Counted from the first letter of the stretch, positions 22,555-33,984 are shown. The stretch: 64,000 nt of DNA from Pomphorhynchus laevis (GCA_012934845.2 WNNJ02003704.1:1-64000); one strand, 5' to 3'. The notes: generated from the sequence alone by a model not told the origin. Numbers and translations are program-made.

Positions 22555-25165
22555 ATACAGGGAAATCTGAGCCCCCAACCGATCCAACACGCCGACTTCC
22601 GACTAAACCACCCGGGGTCTTTCACCCCCCCCCCGAAGAATCCAATCGGCGCGGACTATGCTGGGTAAACGAGAGACGAGGAGCTTAAGAAACCTTAGCC
22701 TTTGCTCTGGGGGACGTCCTCTTGAGAAGAAGACTAATCCCGAGATAGCCCAAGTGCCCCAAAGGCGCACCTGGGTTTTCCCTTTCAATGACAGATGCTG
22801 AGCCCGTTTCAGGGCCCACCTAGCTTTCTTCAGGATACGTTTGAGTCTATCCAGGTCAGCTATCGCCGACCAGTTCACTAACGGTGAACCCCAGGTATTT
22901 TACTCGATTTGTGAAGGTGGGAACTGGTTCAGAGGCAAATATGGAGGAGAGCGCAGAGAGTGCTAATCTCTTAAGTTTTTGCTTTGTTGCAGGGGTGCCA
23001 TGAAAGACAACCGCCTGCGATTTGGCGGAGTTTAAAATAAGGTTGGATATGGGTAATTGATCTTTTAATCTTAAAAAGAAACGGCTGATGTCAGAGACTA
23101 CGTCTTTACACCTGCTTCCAGTGAACAGGGCTGTGGTGTCATCAGCGTACACCACAAGACGTTGTTCGCGTTTAAATATTTTGAATAGATTAATGGAGGC
23201 AGCAAGATATAAGATAGGAGAAAGAGGAGATCCTTGAGGTACACCCGTAATAAGGTAGAACTGACGCGCATCAGGGTCGTCTTCATAGTAAAATCGCTTG
23301 GTATACAGCAGGATCTCCACTCTGCTCACAATTCTCGCAGGCAACCCTAGGGATCTGAGAGAAGAGATCACAAAGGGAATAAGATGTGGTCAAATGCAGC
23401 AGAAAATTCAAGGAAAACAGTCACAACTAGACGATGGCTATTATCCCGACAAAACTGATCCACTTCACCAACTGCTGAATGGACCGAGCGACCTTTGACG
23501 AACCCATGGAAACCTGGAGGGATCAAATTACGCCTACTTAAATATTCGCGGATTTTACGCGCAAGCGCTTTTTCGTAAATCGACACGAGGGCATTTTGAA
23601 TCGAAATGGGTCGCATATATTTAGGGCATGAGCAGGATTTTTTCTTAGGAATAAAAACACGGTTACTAATACTGATGTCTGCTACATCGGATGGGGAAGC
23701 TAAAAGCATTGTGACGGCCACCTCTCTTCTCTGATCAGCTGTCAAAAGCTGACAGACCCGAGAAGAAAGTGGAGCGACTGATTTGGAGGTGCTCGGGAAT
23801 GGACCCCAGGAGTTAAGGATATCCGTAACCGATAGATCCCTACTCCTGAAGTTACACCAAGGCGGGATTGGTTGAGGTAATTGAGTGACTCCATAGTTGT
23901 GTAGGGCTAGTGACTCCTCCAAAACTTTATCAAGGCCTATATTCCCTATCCAACTAATGCTCAAGCCTTCCAGCAAACAAACTTCTCCTTATTGAAAATC
24001 TTCCAAAAGGAAGACTGAGAATGATTAAGGCGAGCAATACTCGTCCTATCCCTACTCAGCTGAAACCTATATATAGTGCTCCAGTATTCGTTCGAGAGAG
24101 CCTGTCTGGCGGAAACAGAGAGATTAGGGAAGTTAAGTAGTTTCGCCAGGACCTTGAGTTTCGTCGGAGTAGAATTGTATATACGACCTTCATAGGTAGT
24201 CGATAAAATCGCGGTAGCTTGCGAAAAAAAGTAGGTATTAAATTCGGTCAGACTCTCATTTCCTATTATGGGAAAGAGTTGGATAGCCGCTTGAAAGAAA
24301 GCCACTCTGATCGGATCATAGTGAAACCTCCTTCGAAACAACATATCTTCCTCAATTCTCTAACGAATTAGGTCATGAGAGGTGGACAATTGCTTACGCG
24401 ACTGCTCTGTGCAGAGGGGTTTTAACAACCTCCTCGAGTGAAGCAGTAAAATGTCGAAGATAGAATTTGTTGATGTGCAATGAAAGTTAGGGGATGGGGT
24501 TTGTGAATAAGATAACCGTTACTAGCTCTGTGAAGTGCTGCATTAATCCAACGACCAGTTCTGTCGTTGAAATCCCCAAGTATTATGTCATAACCGCTGT
24601 CAATAATACAATCCAGGAGGTCACGGTTCTTGTGAATTTCCCCTTGACGGATGTAGACATTGGCTAGACTGAGGCGTTTACCGTTCTTACTGAGTGAAAC
24701 TACTAAACAAGATATGGCTGGACATGAATAGTTTAATAGGAGGGAAGATCTTAAGGCACATTTAACTAAGGTTAAAAGACCTTGAGAAGAGGAGTGAGGA
24801 GGGGTTATGTACGGAGTATAGTGGGAACAGATATGCTTTGGGATAAATCGAGTAATTTCCTGGGGAAGACGGAATGACCGCGTCTCCTGAAGGACTATAA
24901 CATCTGCATCTCTACCAGATAAAAGTTTAAAAGCAGAAGCACCTCCCGAATTCCATTATTACCCCCAGATTGGCAAGTTTAGGGATTGGAGGGGAGCAAC
25001 TCCCCATCCCCTGCATCAATAAAAACATTACTGAACTTAGGATCGTTAATTTTTGAAACGGAATATTCTTCTTTTTTGTGAGAATTCCCCATTTCTTCTA
25101 CGCAAAATTGCTGTGATTCGCTTTTCATTGATTGTCCGACAGTCATTTTTTGATGTTCCATCGTG
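22555..25165 (-). mobile_element. Non-LTR LINE (I/jockey/R1-like group), broken copy
   Basis: Reading leftwards from 25161: a short leader ORF (MEHQKMTVGQSMKS...); an apurinic-type endonuclease spread over 24960-24360 with IILGDFND near 24580; then a linker. The RT follows over 23976-22856, with KYMRPISIQNALVSIYEKAL, FLEFSAAFDHI, VPQGSPLSPILY and LVVYADDTTALF. The C-terminal RGRPPEQRLRFLKLLV block is at 22878-22603. Frame shifts separate the blocks (near 24470, 24350, 23970, 23370 and 22870). The palm motif usually read as LD(V/F)SAAFD is LEFSAAFD here, so the first metal-binding Asp is Glu. A more decayed sister copy is at 27600-28545, and the 59-63 kb element shares the RPPEQR tail. Confidence 0.88.
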
Positions 25166-26486
25166 ATGAACTTTCGATCTATTACACGTTAATATTTTCC
25201 ATGAAATCATCAGCATGATTTTATTCTTGAATGTATTATTGTGTCTAAGGAAATATTAAAGATGATTAATCGGTTACAAGCTTATGTTTACCGGGTTCTA
25301 ATTAATACAGAAAGTTATAAATTGATAACAGCACAACATATTTAAATGTGAACCAAAATTTTCAAATAATTCTCAAAGTTTATCACAAATCGTTAATTCA
25401 TTAGTTTAACAATCAATATGATATCGTTATTGTATGACGCTAATTCTATTCTAAAAATTAAAACCACGGCAAATTAAAAAATTTAAATGGACCGACAATA
25501 AAACTTGACCACGTGAAATTTCCTGCAATCGAATATTTGGTCGTATATTTAGGCCGTGCCTCTTAAGTTTTTTTATTTTTGTTTGTTTGAAGTTGTGTCC
25601 AATGTAATTTAGCAACTTTATGAAAATCTTTGTTGTTTTTTTTGCACTGATAGCAGCAGTCAGCTATCGAACATTCGACTAACTTTTAACAAATTATTAG
25701 TTCACTCGAAATTATTTCACCCGATTATATTTTTTAATTTTAAATACAATCGATTTATAAATAAAATCGTTTATATTATCGACTATATTATTAATATGAT
25801 TTAAATTGTAATTAATTGCGTTAATTATAATAATTTTATTATATTTATATAATACATTATAATAAACAATGCATTTATTTTAATTATATCAGATTTCAGC
25901 CCCTATTCTTCGACCCAACATAGCAGTGGGGTCAAATACGCGCTAATGACGTATTTCCTCTAATAAAATTTGATTATTTAGTATCTTATTCTGATACAAA
26001 GTATATTGTTTATTATTCATCCATAAAACTTTTTCGCTTAGTAGTTTACATAAATGTTTAATAATATTTGGTTGATTTGTAAAATTATAAAAAATAAACT
26101 AAAAAAATCCATTAAACTTGCTTGAAAATTAACAGGAAAATAGCTTTATTTTATGTTAATGAAAATATTTTATTCTATTTTATGCTAATTTTATGTTAAT
26201 TTAATGTTAAACTCTATTTTATGTTAATGAATAATATTTTAATAATATTTTATGTTAATGAAAATATTTTATTCTATTTTATATTAATTTTATGTTAAAC
26301 CCTATTTTATGTCAATTAAATCGATACATTGTTTTTATCTGATTTGTGAATACCATTTCAAATTACATAATAATACATTGTATAGTTAGCTGCTATCTTG
26401 AATTCGCTTAAAGAATATCGCAAATTCGATAGTTTCGTTTATTTTAGTTGCAACGTTATGTTAATCTTTATGACTTTTTGTTAAAG
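25166..26486. other. Intergenic, with one dispersed-repeat fragment
   Basis: AT-rich. At 25885-26020 lies the 3' part of the 440-bp dispersed repeat (cccaacatagcagtggggtc ... cttattctgatacaaagtat). At 26150-26310 a short unit (tatgttaatgaaaatatttt) is repeated several times. The promoter of the downstream gene should lie in the last few hundred bases. Confidence 0.6.
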
Positions 26487-27113
26487 ATGTATACTTATTA
26501 CCGATTTTCGTTGCAGCCATTTCTCCGAATGCTTTCGACTAAGACTAATGTATCTAGTTTAATTTGTGTACCGTCAACAAGGTGCTACGCAAGTAGTGGC
26601 ACTACTCCATCCAACATAAAAGTGATTGATTTGAAAACCGTGCAAAACCCAAAGCTGTTCTCAAACGACATGGAAGAAATATTTTCTGTTCGAAAGCGTG
26701 TCAAATTGCACGTATTTGTTTGTTCCACATTATTTGCATTATCCTTGACAACCGGATCACTAACAGCATATTTTCTTTATAGAGACATCCTGAACATCGA
26801 TGAAATTGTCACTGCTGTAAATTTTAAGCGATTCGATGTCCCGGCCTTATACGGAATAATGACGACTATCAACTGTATAATGTGCTTCTTGTCTTATCGA
26901 ATACCTTTAAAGATTTGGAAATATAAATCTGATAATTCCTTTTTAATAGCTAGAATTAGACTTTTAAAACTAGAACAAGAACGTGTTAGTAGCTGTGATA
27001 TCCGGAAAATTCATAGAGGCGTTTTATTCACTCACATCATCAACAAACGCAGATACTTATTACCGAGAGATTCTTTTATTAATGCTGAAGCCGAAACAAA
27101 TTTCGGAATGTAA
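26487..27113 (+). CDS. Two-TM mitochondrial membrane protein, TMEM186-like
   Basis: Starting at ATG 26487 the protein has 208 residues, close to human TMEM186 (213). The N-terminus (MYTYYRFSLQPFLRMLSTK) is basic, hydroxylated and free of acids, like a mitochondrial presequence. Two membrane spans follow: about residues 86-108 (LHVFVCSTLFALSLTTG...) and about 126-146 (ALYGIMTTINCIMCFLSY). As in TMEM186, the second span ends in LSY and is followed by an R-x-R-L-L-K-L-x-x-x-x strand and a short C-terminal domain. Family knowledge: TMEM186 belongs to the MCIA complex assembling respiratory complex I in the inner membrane. The assignment rests on layout and scattered residues, not strong identity. 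Single exon, no break. Confidence 0.5.
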   Translation: MYTYYRFSLQPFLRMLSTKTNVSSLICVPSTRCYASSGTTPSNIKVIDLKTVQNPKLFSNDMEEIFSVRKRVKLHVFVCSTLFALSLTTGSLTAYFLYRDILNIDEIVTAVNFKRFDVPALYGIMTTINCIMCFLSYRIPLKIWKYKSDNSFLIARIRLLKLEQERVSSCDIRKIHRGVLFTHIINKRRYLLPRDSFINAEAETNFGM

Positions 27114-27599
27114 ATCCGAAAAATTTGTTCTGTACTTGACAAAAATTAATTTCTTCAGCATTTCTTCATAAAAAAGGAATATTTAAGAATGGGCAGAATG
27201 AAAATACCGTTCCCATATGTGTGGGAGACATTTAATCCTTACCATAATTATTCTGTTCCATAAAACAACATGAGAAAGATTGTTGTTGTGTCACAAAAAT
27301 AATAACTATTTTTGTAGACTGCATCAAATCATTTAGTTTTTAGGGGTCAACATAAAGCCGACATTATATTTCACGTTTCGACCTGTTTAATAGCTCCACT
27401 CATGTTTTGAGAGGAGCTATTATGTTGGTCGACGTATTAATAACCTATTATATTAATTATATTATATTAACGATATGCTAATGAAACAATTAAATAAATA
27501 CAATAAAGGATTTGTTAAATAACTATATAACTGATAAAAACATAGAAACTAAAACATGCAGTAAACACAAATTAAATCAATTGTCCAATCCATTCGTAG
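27114..27599. other. 3' flank of the TMEM186-like gene
   Basis: Contains a strong hairpin at 27389-27421 (aatagctcc ... ggagctatt), preceded on the plus strand by acgtttcgacctg, which resembles the complement of PLE hammerhead tails (CGAAACG). No gene seen. Confidence 0.5.
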
Positions 27600-28545
27600 C
27601 CTTTCCTTTATATTCCTTTTTATCATTGCGGCCTAAAGTCCAGAGGGATCTAACCCTCCAGCCGCACCATTGCGCCGCGTTTTGACTTAACCATTTGGGG
27701 ACTTCCCCTACCATGAATCCAGTCGAGACGGACTATAATAGGTAATCTCGTGATGAAGAACTTGAGAAACCTAAGGCTTTGTTCTGGGGGACGTCCTCTT
27801 GAAAAGAAGACTAATCTCAAGATAGCCCAAGTACCCTCAGAGGCGCACTTAGGGTTTCCCATTGAATAAGAGATGCTGGGCCCATTTCAGAGCTCATCTA
27901 GCTCTCTTCGGGATTCGTTTAAGTCTATCCAGGTAATCTATCGCCGATCAGTTCACAGTAACGGTGAACCCCAGATATTTTAATATACTTGTGAAGGTGG
28001 GGAGTGGTTGAGGCTGCAAAATAGAGGAGAGTGCAGAGAGTGCTAGTCTCTTAAGTTTATTTTTGGAGACAAGGGCGCCATGAAAGATTACCACCTGCGA
28101 TTTATTGGAGTTCAAAATTAGATTGAAAGAGGGTAACTGATCTTTTTATTTTACAAGAAACGGCCTATGTCCGATACTACATCTTCGCATCTGCGCCAGA
28201 ATACAGGGATGTGGTATAATCAGCATATGCCACAAGATGTTTATCACGTTTAAATAGCTTGAATAGAACAATGGAGGCAGCACGGTACACGATAGGAGAA
28301 AGTGGAGATCCTTAATGTACATCCGTAATAGGGTAGAAAACAGTCACAGCAAGCTGATGACTGTTATCCTGACAAAACTAATGCACTTACCAATTGCTGA
28401 ATGAATCGAGAGCCCTTTAACAAACCCATGATAACTCTGTGGGATCAAATTAGGCCTACATAAATGATCACAGATTCTACGCGCAAGCGCTTTTTCTTAG
28501 ATTGAGATGAGAGCATTTTGAATCGGGATGGCCGTTGTTTCATTG
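27600..28545 (-). mobile_element. LINE fragment, same family as 22.5-25 kb
   Basis: The tail frame at 27862-27650 reads GTWAILRLVFFSRGRPPEQS, matching GTWAISGLVFFSRGRPPEQR at 22.7 kb. DNA similarity continues through the RT region to about 28545 (for example acaggg.tgtggt.t.atcagc.ta near 28205). Many frame breaks; much more decayed than the 22.5 kb copy and 5'-truncated. Confidence 0.85.
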
Positions 28546-28785
28546 CCGCACAGCGGACTTATGCTCTATATGACGAATCAATTGTTGGATCCAACGAGTG
28601 AAAGGAACAGTCAGCAACAACCTCTGCTGAGTAGATAAGGATGGTCTGCACAGCAAATGTCCTGGTTCGAGAACGAAAGCCTCAGATGTTCAACAATGTG
28701 TCGGAAATGCCTTCTTTTACTGTCACACATGCAACCGAAACGACCAGTAGATACTTCATTCTACTGATGAGTGTTGCCGAGTACT

Positions 28786-29112
28786 CCATCATTTTTATGC
28801 TGAAGTGGTCGTCTAAAAGTGACGTGGTGACTTAAAGTCGTGATTCGAAGTCCAGTCTAACAAACAACACCATTTAGTATAAATGCCGTATTTCGTAAGA
28901 AATCCTGAACCGTTGTATATTCAGCACATCCGTGCCATACTATTATATATAATGATGGGGCACGGATGTGCTGAGTAAACAACAGTTCAGGATTTACTCC
29001 ATCATTTCGACGCTGAAGTGGTAGTTTAAAAGTGGCATGGTGCCTGAAAGTCGTAAATCAAAGTCCAGTCTATCAAGTAACACCATTTTATATAAATGCG
29101 CATTTCGTAAGT
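28786..29112. repeat. 115-bp direct repeat flanking a 34-bp-arm hairpin
   Basis: Copies at about 28786-28900 and 28995-29112 share tactccatcattt, gctgaagtggt and caaagtccagtct or its variant. Between them, 28903-28992 is an inverted repeat (tcctgaac...cagcacatccgtgcc and its inverse). No coding content. Confidence 0.85.
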
Positions 29113-29229
29113 AATCGAAAGTCATTTTGTAAGTAATTGAGTCCAGTCTAATATATAAGTTATATTAAACTTATATATAACTTTCTTAGCTTTAATCAAC
29201 TACCTATATATATTAAAATTGTAGATTCT

Positions 29230-30065
29230 AATCCAAGTCAGTATTCACTTCAAATTTCCAGATTCATATTCCATGATGCTTGAGTGTTGGATACTCAGGT
29301 CATTTCGCCCGCTTTGACTTTGCATGGTACACCCTGGCTTATTCAGACGGTTGAGTACTGGCATTTAGTGTTGGCATCAACAATCTCACTTTCTTTGAAT
29401 TCCATTTCGATGATCACTTTTCTCTTAAACTCTTCGTCCGTCACAAGGTTTGCTCGTCTAACTAAATTCTCCGTGACATTCGCCGTATCTGCCCCCTTAT
29501 CGACTTTCGTTCTTGTATGTCTCTTCTTTCATCGTTTCTTTTCCGTAAAATCGATTACTGCCTCAGCATTTTCGCCAATTCTTCAAAATCCATCATCCTA
29601 CCCCTACAAAGCATCATTAACTTCGCCGTTCGAGTACTCCTAAGTCTCCGTCGCTTTGACCTCACATCCACATATCTTGCCCAACTCTCCTGGCCCACCA
29701 TCCACATGCGCATACAACTCTGTCTTCTGGTAACTTTTCGTCTCATCGCTGTCGGCTCCCCATCGTTCATCATCCTCCCTTTCTTAGTCGACACTCGCCC
29801 TACCTATCTATCACTGCGTTCCCGTAATTCCATCTTACTCCACGTTCATAATTACTCTAACAACTACAGTATCCGATCCTTCCTCGTCGCCGCTTCACTC
29901 GCCTAGAATCAGCTCCCACTCAACGTCCACAGCGCTCCTTCCTTTATTGCATTCAAATACCGCCTCCGTACCCACCTTCTCGACACATGATTTAGATTTT
30001 TGTTCTTTTTTTTGTGGTCATGTAAGCGTACTCCGGCACGTTAGAGCGAAACGCGTCTAATGAAG
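29230..30065 (+). mobile_element. L2/CR1-like LINE, 3' fragment
   Basis: Broken frames give an EYWHLV block (compare YLGV), then SWPTIHMRIQLCLLVTFRLIA, then RSFLVAASLA and NQLPLNVHSAPSFIAFKYRL with RTHLLDT as the end. This is the characteristic C-terminus of L2/CR1-group LINEs (..NSLP..IRSA.S...FK..LKTHL). The 3' tail tttgtggtcatgtaagcg...ggcacgtt recurs at 35600-35650. 5'-truncated, several frame breaks. Confidence 0.75.
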
Positions 30066-30104
30066 AATATATATTTAAATGAAATATAAAATAGATATTT
30101 AAAT

Positions 30105-30425
30105 GAATGCATTGACCGTAAAGATCAGTATGTAGGACAGACAAGCACATTGTACAACATTCGAGCTAATAAACTACGTAAAGATATACGCCAGCAGCTC
30201 AGCAATGTGGAAAGTACAGTTTCACAAAATGCAAGCAATAATAAAAGATGAACTAATTGTAGACACCCGCTTAAGAAAATAGCGATATATTTATTGGATG
30301 CCTGCCATTTAATGACGGATCCCTCACTGAATTCAAACGACCATGTATTTAAAGAAATCTAAACGAATACGTTGCTTAAAGAGAGAATATATTTAGGCAA
30401 ACTTTACGTCAAAATTGATTTTCAA
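30105..30425 (+). mobile_element. PLE fragment, GIY-YIG endonuclease part
   Basis: CIDRKDQYVGQTSTLYNIRA followed by NKLRKDI matches the GIY-YIG block of the PLE at 1-1620 (QYVGQTGSSFNIRANNRR). Fossil, a few breaks, 5'-truncated. Confidence 0.75.
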
Positions 30426-30935
30426 ATTCTTCCAGAACCTGATTATTTACAGAAATCAAATCAATGCAACAACAATAATGTAATAAGGAAACGTTTTGAA
30501 AGAAAAGCTTCGTGTACTGCCATGATTAAATGAATAAAAAATCTTGTTAATCAAAGAGTCTTCAAATGACCTCAGATTATAGTTTGAGTATGAAAATATA
30601 ATGTATTATATATAATGTGTGTGCTAGAATTAACAAAGCAATATAGAAAGCTCATAAAAAATATTTTTTTATAAACCAGTTGTACCATAGATGGTTTTTG
30701 CTGTAAAATAACCTTGTAGTAAGTATGAATTAAATTGAATTTATCAGCTACTTCCGGTAAGGATCACGCTTTGGCCAAAATATATACGAAATATTATCAT
30801 TGATCAAAAATAATAAATAAAAAAATTGGACAGCATAAGCACATAATTTTTCGCAAGGTCAATTCAAGAATTAATCTGTGTTTTGTTGGCAGAGACCAAA
30901 ATACGAAATATTATGATTGGTATCTACCAACAGAA
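30426..30935. other. AT-rich spacer, no gene
   Basis: No coding content. Two related words (ccaaaatatatacgaaatattatcatt at 30775 and the shorter form near 30897) suggest a local duplication of PLE 3' sequence. Confidence 0.4.
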
Positions 30936-30939
30936 AAAA

Positions 30940-30990
30940 AACATTAATTATTCAATTAACGTTTCGCATTGCGGCTTATTCAAAAATCTA
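30940..30990 (-). ncRNA. Hammerhead-like tail of a PLE copy, minus strand
   Basis: On the minus strand: ...TTGAATA, A-GCC, GCAA tetraloop, TGC, GAAA, then CGTTAATT, GAAT, AATTAATG, T. This gives core-like blocks, a GNRA-capped stem II and a pairable stem III. The same layout appears on the plus strand at 33266-33300, so the two copies support a shared ancestral motif close to CTGAAGA...GAAACG. The first core block is off consensus here. Confidence 0.5.
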
Positions 30991-31004
30991 AGACTCAATT
31001 GAGA

Positions 31005-31240
31005 TTTGCCTGTTTAGGAATGAAACACAAAAATCCTTATATTTACATGCATCCAGTTGTCATCCAAAATGTGTCAAAAGTATGAATGCAAATATAAGGA
31101 TGCATGCAAATATTAAGGTTTATGTGCTTCCTTCCTGAACAAGCAAATCGCAATTTGATATTTGCCTGTTTAGGAATTAAACACATAAATCCTTATATTT
31201 ACATGCATCCAGTTGTCATCCAAAATGTGTCAAAAAGAAT
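31005..31240. repeat. 72-bp direct repeat around an inverted copy
   Basis: tgcctgtttaggaat.aaaca ... ccaaaatgtgtcaaaa occurs at about 31009-31080 and 31165-31236. Between them (31095-31150) lies an inverted copy of its first half (tgcatgcaaatat ... cttcctgaacaagc). A direct-inverted-direct arrangement. Confidence 0.85.
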
Positions 31241-31439
31241 TTGATTAAAAATGAAACCCGACTGTGTTCAAATCCAGTAACAAGAAATGAAGAACTCTGC
31301 AATATGATGATTAATTTACAAAAAAGATGTTATTCTAGAAGAAACATACAGATAATATCAAGAACAGCATTAAAATAAAAAGGAAAAATATTAAAAAATA
31401 AAATATCTAATGAACCAACGGTAGTTTTAGATTACTAAA

Positions 31440-32535
31440 ACTACCGGCAAACCGTTATCAACAGTTAATCAAGCGTTTAATAAATTATCTAAAAATACCA
31501 ACGTTGCATTTGTTTCTAACATTTACGAGAGGTAAACGAAACGATTAATGGAACTTTTAAATGCAACAAAGCACGTTGTAAATGTTGCGTGCACATAATG
31601 CCTCAAAATTACATCAGGAGTGCAGTTACAAATTTAAAATATTCAATAAAAACAGCAAGTGACTGCACACATCAAGAATCAATATATGTAGCAAATTACA
31701 TACATTTTTCATACGCTTTATACAAATCTAGATTTAGTAGATATTAAAGAAGCATTAGTAAAATTAATTAACCTTATATTCGGAAAAAGATATACATATA
31801 TATGTTATAATAATTATAACGCCTATCTAACAAAAATTAAACCATCAATAAATATAAATATATGGATAAAATTGAATTAATAGAATCCTTAAATATTTTG
31901 ATAAATCAAAATTATTTAAAAGTAGGGATATCTATATTTAGACAAGTAAAAGGTGTTCCAATGGGTGGTAATAGTAGCCCAATTATAGCTGACTTGTTTT
32001 TAAGCTTTATAGAATATGAATTTGTTCATACTGTGTAAAAAACTAAATCTAAACAATATAAATATATGAAATATATGTTTCGATACATTAATGATATGTT
32101 TATTTAATTCTAATAATTTTTATTCAATTTGTGAAAAAATTTATCCATAAGCCTTATTCTTAATAAAACCAATATTGTTGATAAAGAAGGTATATATCTA
32201 GATATGAACATTAAATTAACATCAATTAAAACTACTTTTAATTTATATTGTAAAGATGACATTTAAATTTACAAGAAACATATTTTGCATGAGCATTCAT
32301 GCATACCATATAATATAGAATATAATACATTAAATAATGAAATGTTAAGAATTGCAACAATATGTAATGATATTGGCTTTCTTCAAAATCATTTAAATAA
32401 CTTAATAGATACATATTTTAAACTAGGTTACCATAAAAATAACATCAAGCAGAAAAAAGTAAAATATATAAATCAACACAATAATATAAAGAATAAATTT
32501 AAACTCTTAAGTGGCAAATTTTTTATGGATGGATA
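31440..32535 (+). mobile_element. PLE fragments: Cys-linker piece, then RT piece
   Basis: 31540-31690 translates to NGTFKCNKARCKCCVHIM and TASDCTHQESIYV, the cysteine linker of a PLE. From about 31700 a second PLE lineage begins: [32 protein letters not shown], and an RT active-site block near 32090. It runs to a C-terminal region (HEHSCIPYNIEYNTLNNEM...) ending at 32535. The second piece is a sister of the 3125-4790 copy. Fossils with several breaks each. Confidence 0.75.
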
Positions 32536-32905
32536 ATAAATAATATACTTTGTATTAGAATAAGATACTAGATAGTTTTATCAGAGGAAATACATCATTA
32601 ATACATATTTGGCCCCGCTGCTATGTTGGGTAGATGAGTGAGGGGGCGAAACCTGATAGCATAGCAGTTCCACCTGATGACCTCTAATTCTTATTCTGAT
32701 ACAACGTCTGTTATTTATTAGTCAATTCATAACAATGACGTTTATTTTAAATTTCATTTTTTAACTTGATTTAAATTATAGAAAATCTTAAAACAATTAT
32801 TTATTTTATTATTTAATTATTAAATTTTGATTTAGCATTATTATGTTTTGTTTATTTTATAATTATATTAAATACGTAGACTCAGTTAGCTGATTTGAAT
32901 TGTAA
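32536..32905 (-). repeat. Dispersed 440-bp repeat, inverted copy
   Basis: The reverse complement follows the 9135-9580 copy end to end, from ctaactgagtctacgtattt through gaattgactaataaataaca to agtatcttattctaatacaa. It sits exactly between two PLE pieces, directly after the stop of the first. Confidence 0.85.
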
Positions 32906-32939
32906 GGCACATTGTATGCCTTACAATGTAAGGCATACA

Positions 32940-33300
32940 ATTTCCCTCAACCGGGGCGGAGGACTACGAGACAGGTTGACAAATAGACGCGCGCACATAA
33001 AATCGAAAATAAACTCTGATGCAGTTGTACGGCATGCTTTGTTACATGGAACTCAAGACTTTCAATTATCAAATAATAGAAAGAGTCCAGGGCGAAAAGC
33101 CACGAAAATACCGTGAAAGATATTGGCTCCAAAAATTATGCACTGACATACAGGCAGGTATAAATGTCGACAGCGCATTCAAATGAAAAGACGTAACATA
33201 GGCCTTTTATAAAAACTTTTATTTTAGTATTTTGACATCTTTGTAATTTTTGACATACTTTTAGATTTTAGAAGAAGCCGCAAGGCCAAACGTTAATTGA
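32940..33300 (+). mobile_element. PLE 3' end: GIY-YIG piece and hammerhead-like tail
   Basis: LRDRLTNRRAHIKSKINSDA followed by VVRHALLHG is the distal half of a GIY-YIG domain. About 150 bp later, 33266-33300 has gaagaagcc, a GCAA loop and ggcc, then aaacgttaattga, a weaker version of the hammerhead-like tail seen at 30940-30990. Fossil, broken and truncated. Confidence 0.65.
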
Positions 33301-33492
33301 AGGATTAATCTTTGTTTTTTTGTGGGAAAATAATTAATTATTGTTTTCCAATGTATGAAACAATTTATTTATTTTTTTAAACATGTAGCATCATCATTTA
33401 TTAAATATAGATCAAAATATTCATTTAACAGTTGTATAACATTAATCAATAACCGGGGATTCTTTCGTGTCCGCTATTAAATCTATAGATAC
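33301..33492. other. Short AT-rich spacer
   Basis: Nothing recognised. Confidence 0.4.
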
Positions 33493-33984
33493 TCATCGTT
33501 TTCTCTTTCGTTTATTTGCAGTTTCGGTAATATTTGATTTAGGTAATGTTGCAATAAATGTCTCAAGCTGTTTAATTCTCCCATGTAGATCGCCAATTAA
33601 CGTTTCGTGTTTACTGCGATTTATTGATTTGCATAAATTTAAATCAATTTCTTCTGTTTGGCAATGTACATTACGTTTTAATTCGTTTTTTCTTTTATTG
33701 TCACTAAAACAAAATTCTTCAGTCTGAAAATTTTTTTCGTATAATATTGTTGGAATAGCCTGAACTTCGACGTTGATACGCTGCTGTTGTGCTTCTGCAA
33801 ATTCAATGTGTTTCAACATTTTCGTAACGATTGCATATACATCAGATATGATTATTGGATTAACGATATTAACAGCCAAGTTGCACGTGTCTCGTAAATT
33901 TTGATCGTTGTCCAATGACAGTTTTAGAAGGTCATTTAGCATTTGAATTTGACCTGATAAATCGGAGAGATCAACAATTGTCAT
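33493..33984 (-). CDS. Hypothetical 163-residue protein with QTEE motifs
   Basis: ATG-started, uninterrupted frame on the minus strand with host-like composition. Residues 1-70 (MTIVDLSDLSGQIQMLNDLL...) are helical and leucine-rich. The middle carries two similar motifs, NFQTEEF and HCQTEEI, about 25 residues apart. The C-terminus has a short heptad-like helix (LIGDLHGRIKQLETFI) and a basic tail (KRKRKR) that could be a nuclear signal. No family recognised. The QTE motifs resemble light-chain (DYNLL) docking peptides, which is inference only. No transposon homology seen, so it is probably a real single-exon gene or a long exon. Confidence 0.55.
   Translation of the reverse strand: MTIVDLSDLSGQIQMLNDLLKLSLDNDQNLRDTCNLAVNIVNPIIISDVYAIVTKMLKHIEFAEAQQQRINVEVQAIPTILYEKNFQTEEFCFSDNKRKNELKRNVHCQTEEIDLNLCKSINRSKHETLIGDLHGRIKQLETFIATLPKSNITETANKRKRKR

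Noticed and set aside
26448-26486. N-terminal extension of the TMEM186-like protein
   Set aside because: Begins at TTG; the first ATG is at 26487 and already gives a good presequence. The same reasoning moved the NUDT9-like start to 40804 and the ZRSR2-like start to 20101.
27389-27421. Histone-type 3' stem-loop or terminator
   Set aside because: The stem sequence does not match the histone consensus, and the adjacent acgtttcg word fits a PLE tail better.
32640-32700. Hammerhead in the 440-bp repeat (GATGAG...CGAAAC, and a separate CTGATGA)
   Set aside because: The blocks do not fall in hammerhead order with pairable stems, and the 9.4 and 25.9 kb copies lack the first block. Kept only as a conserved hairpin.
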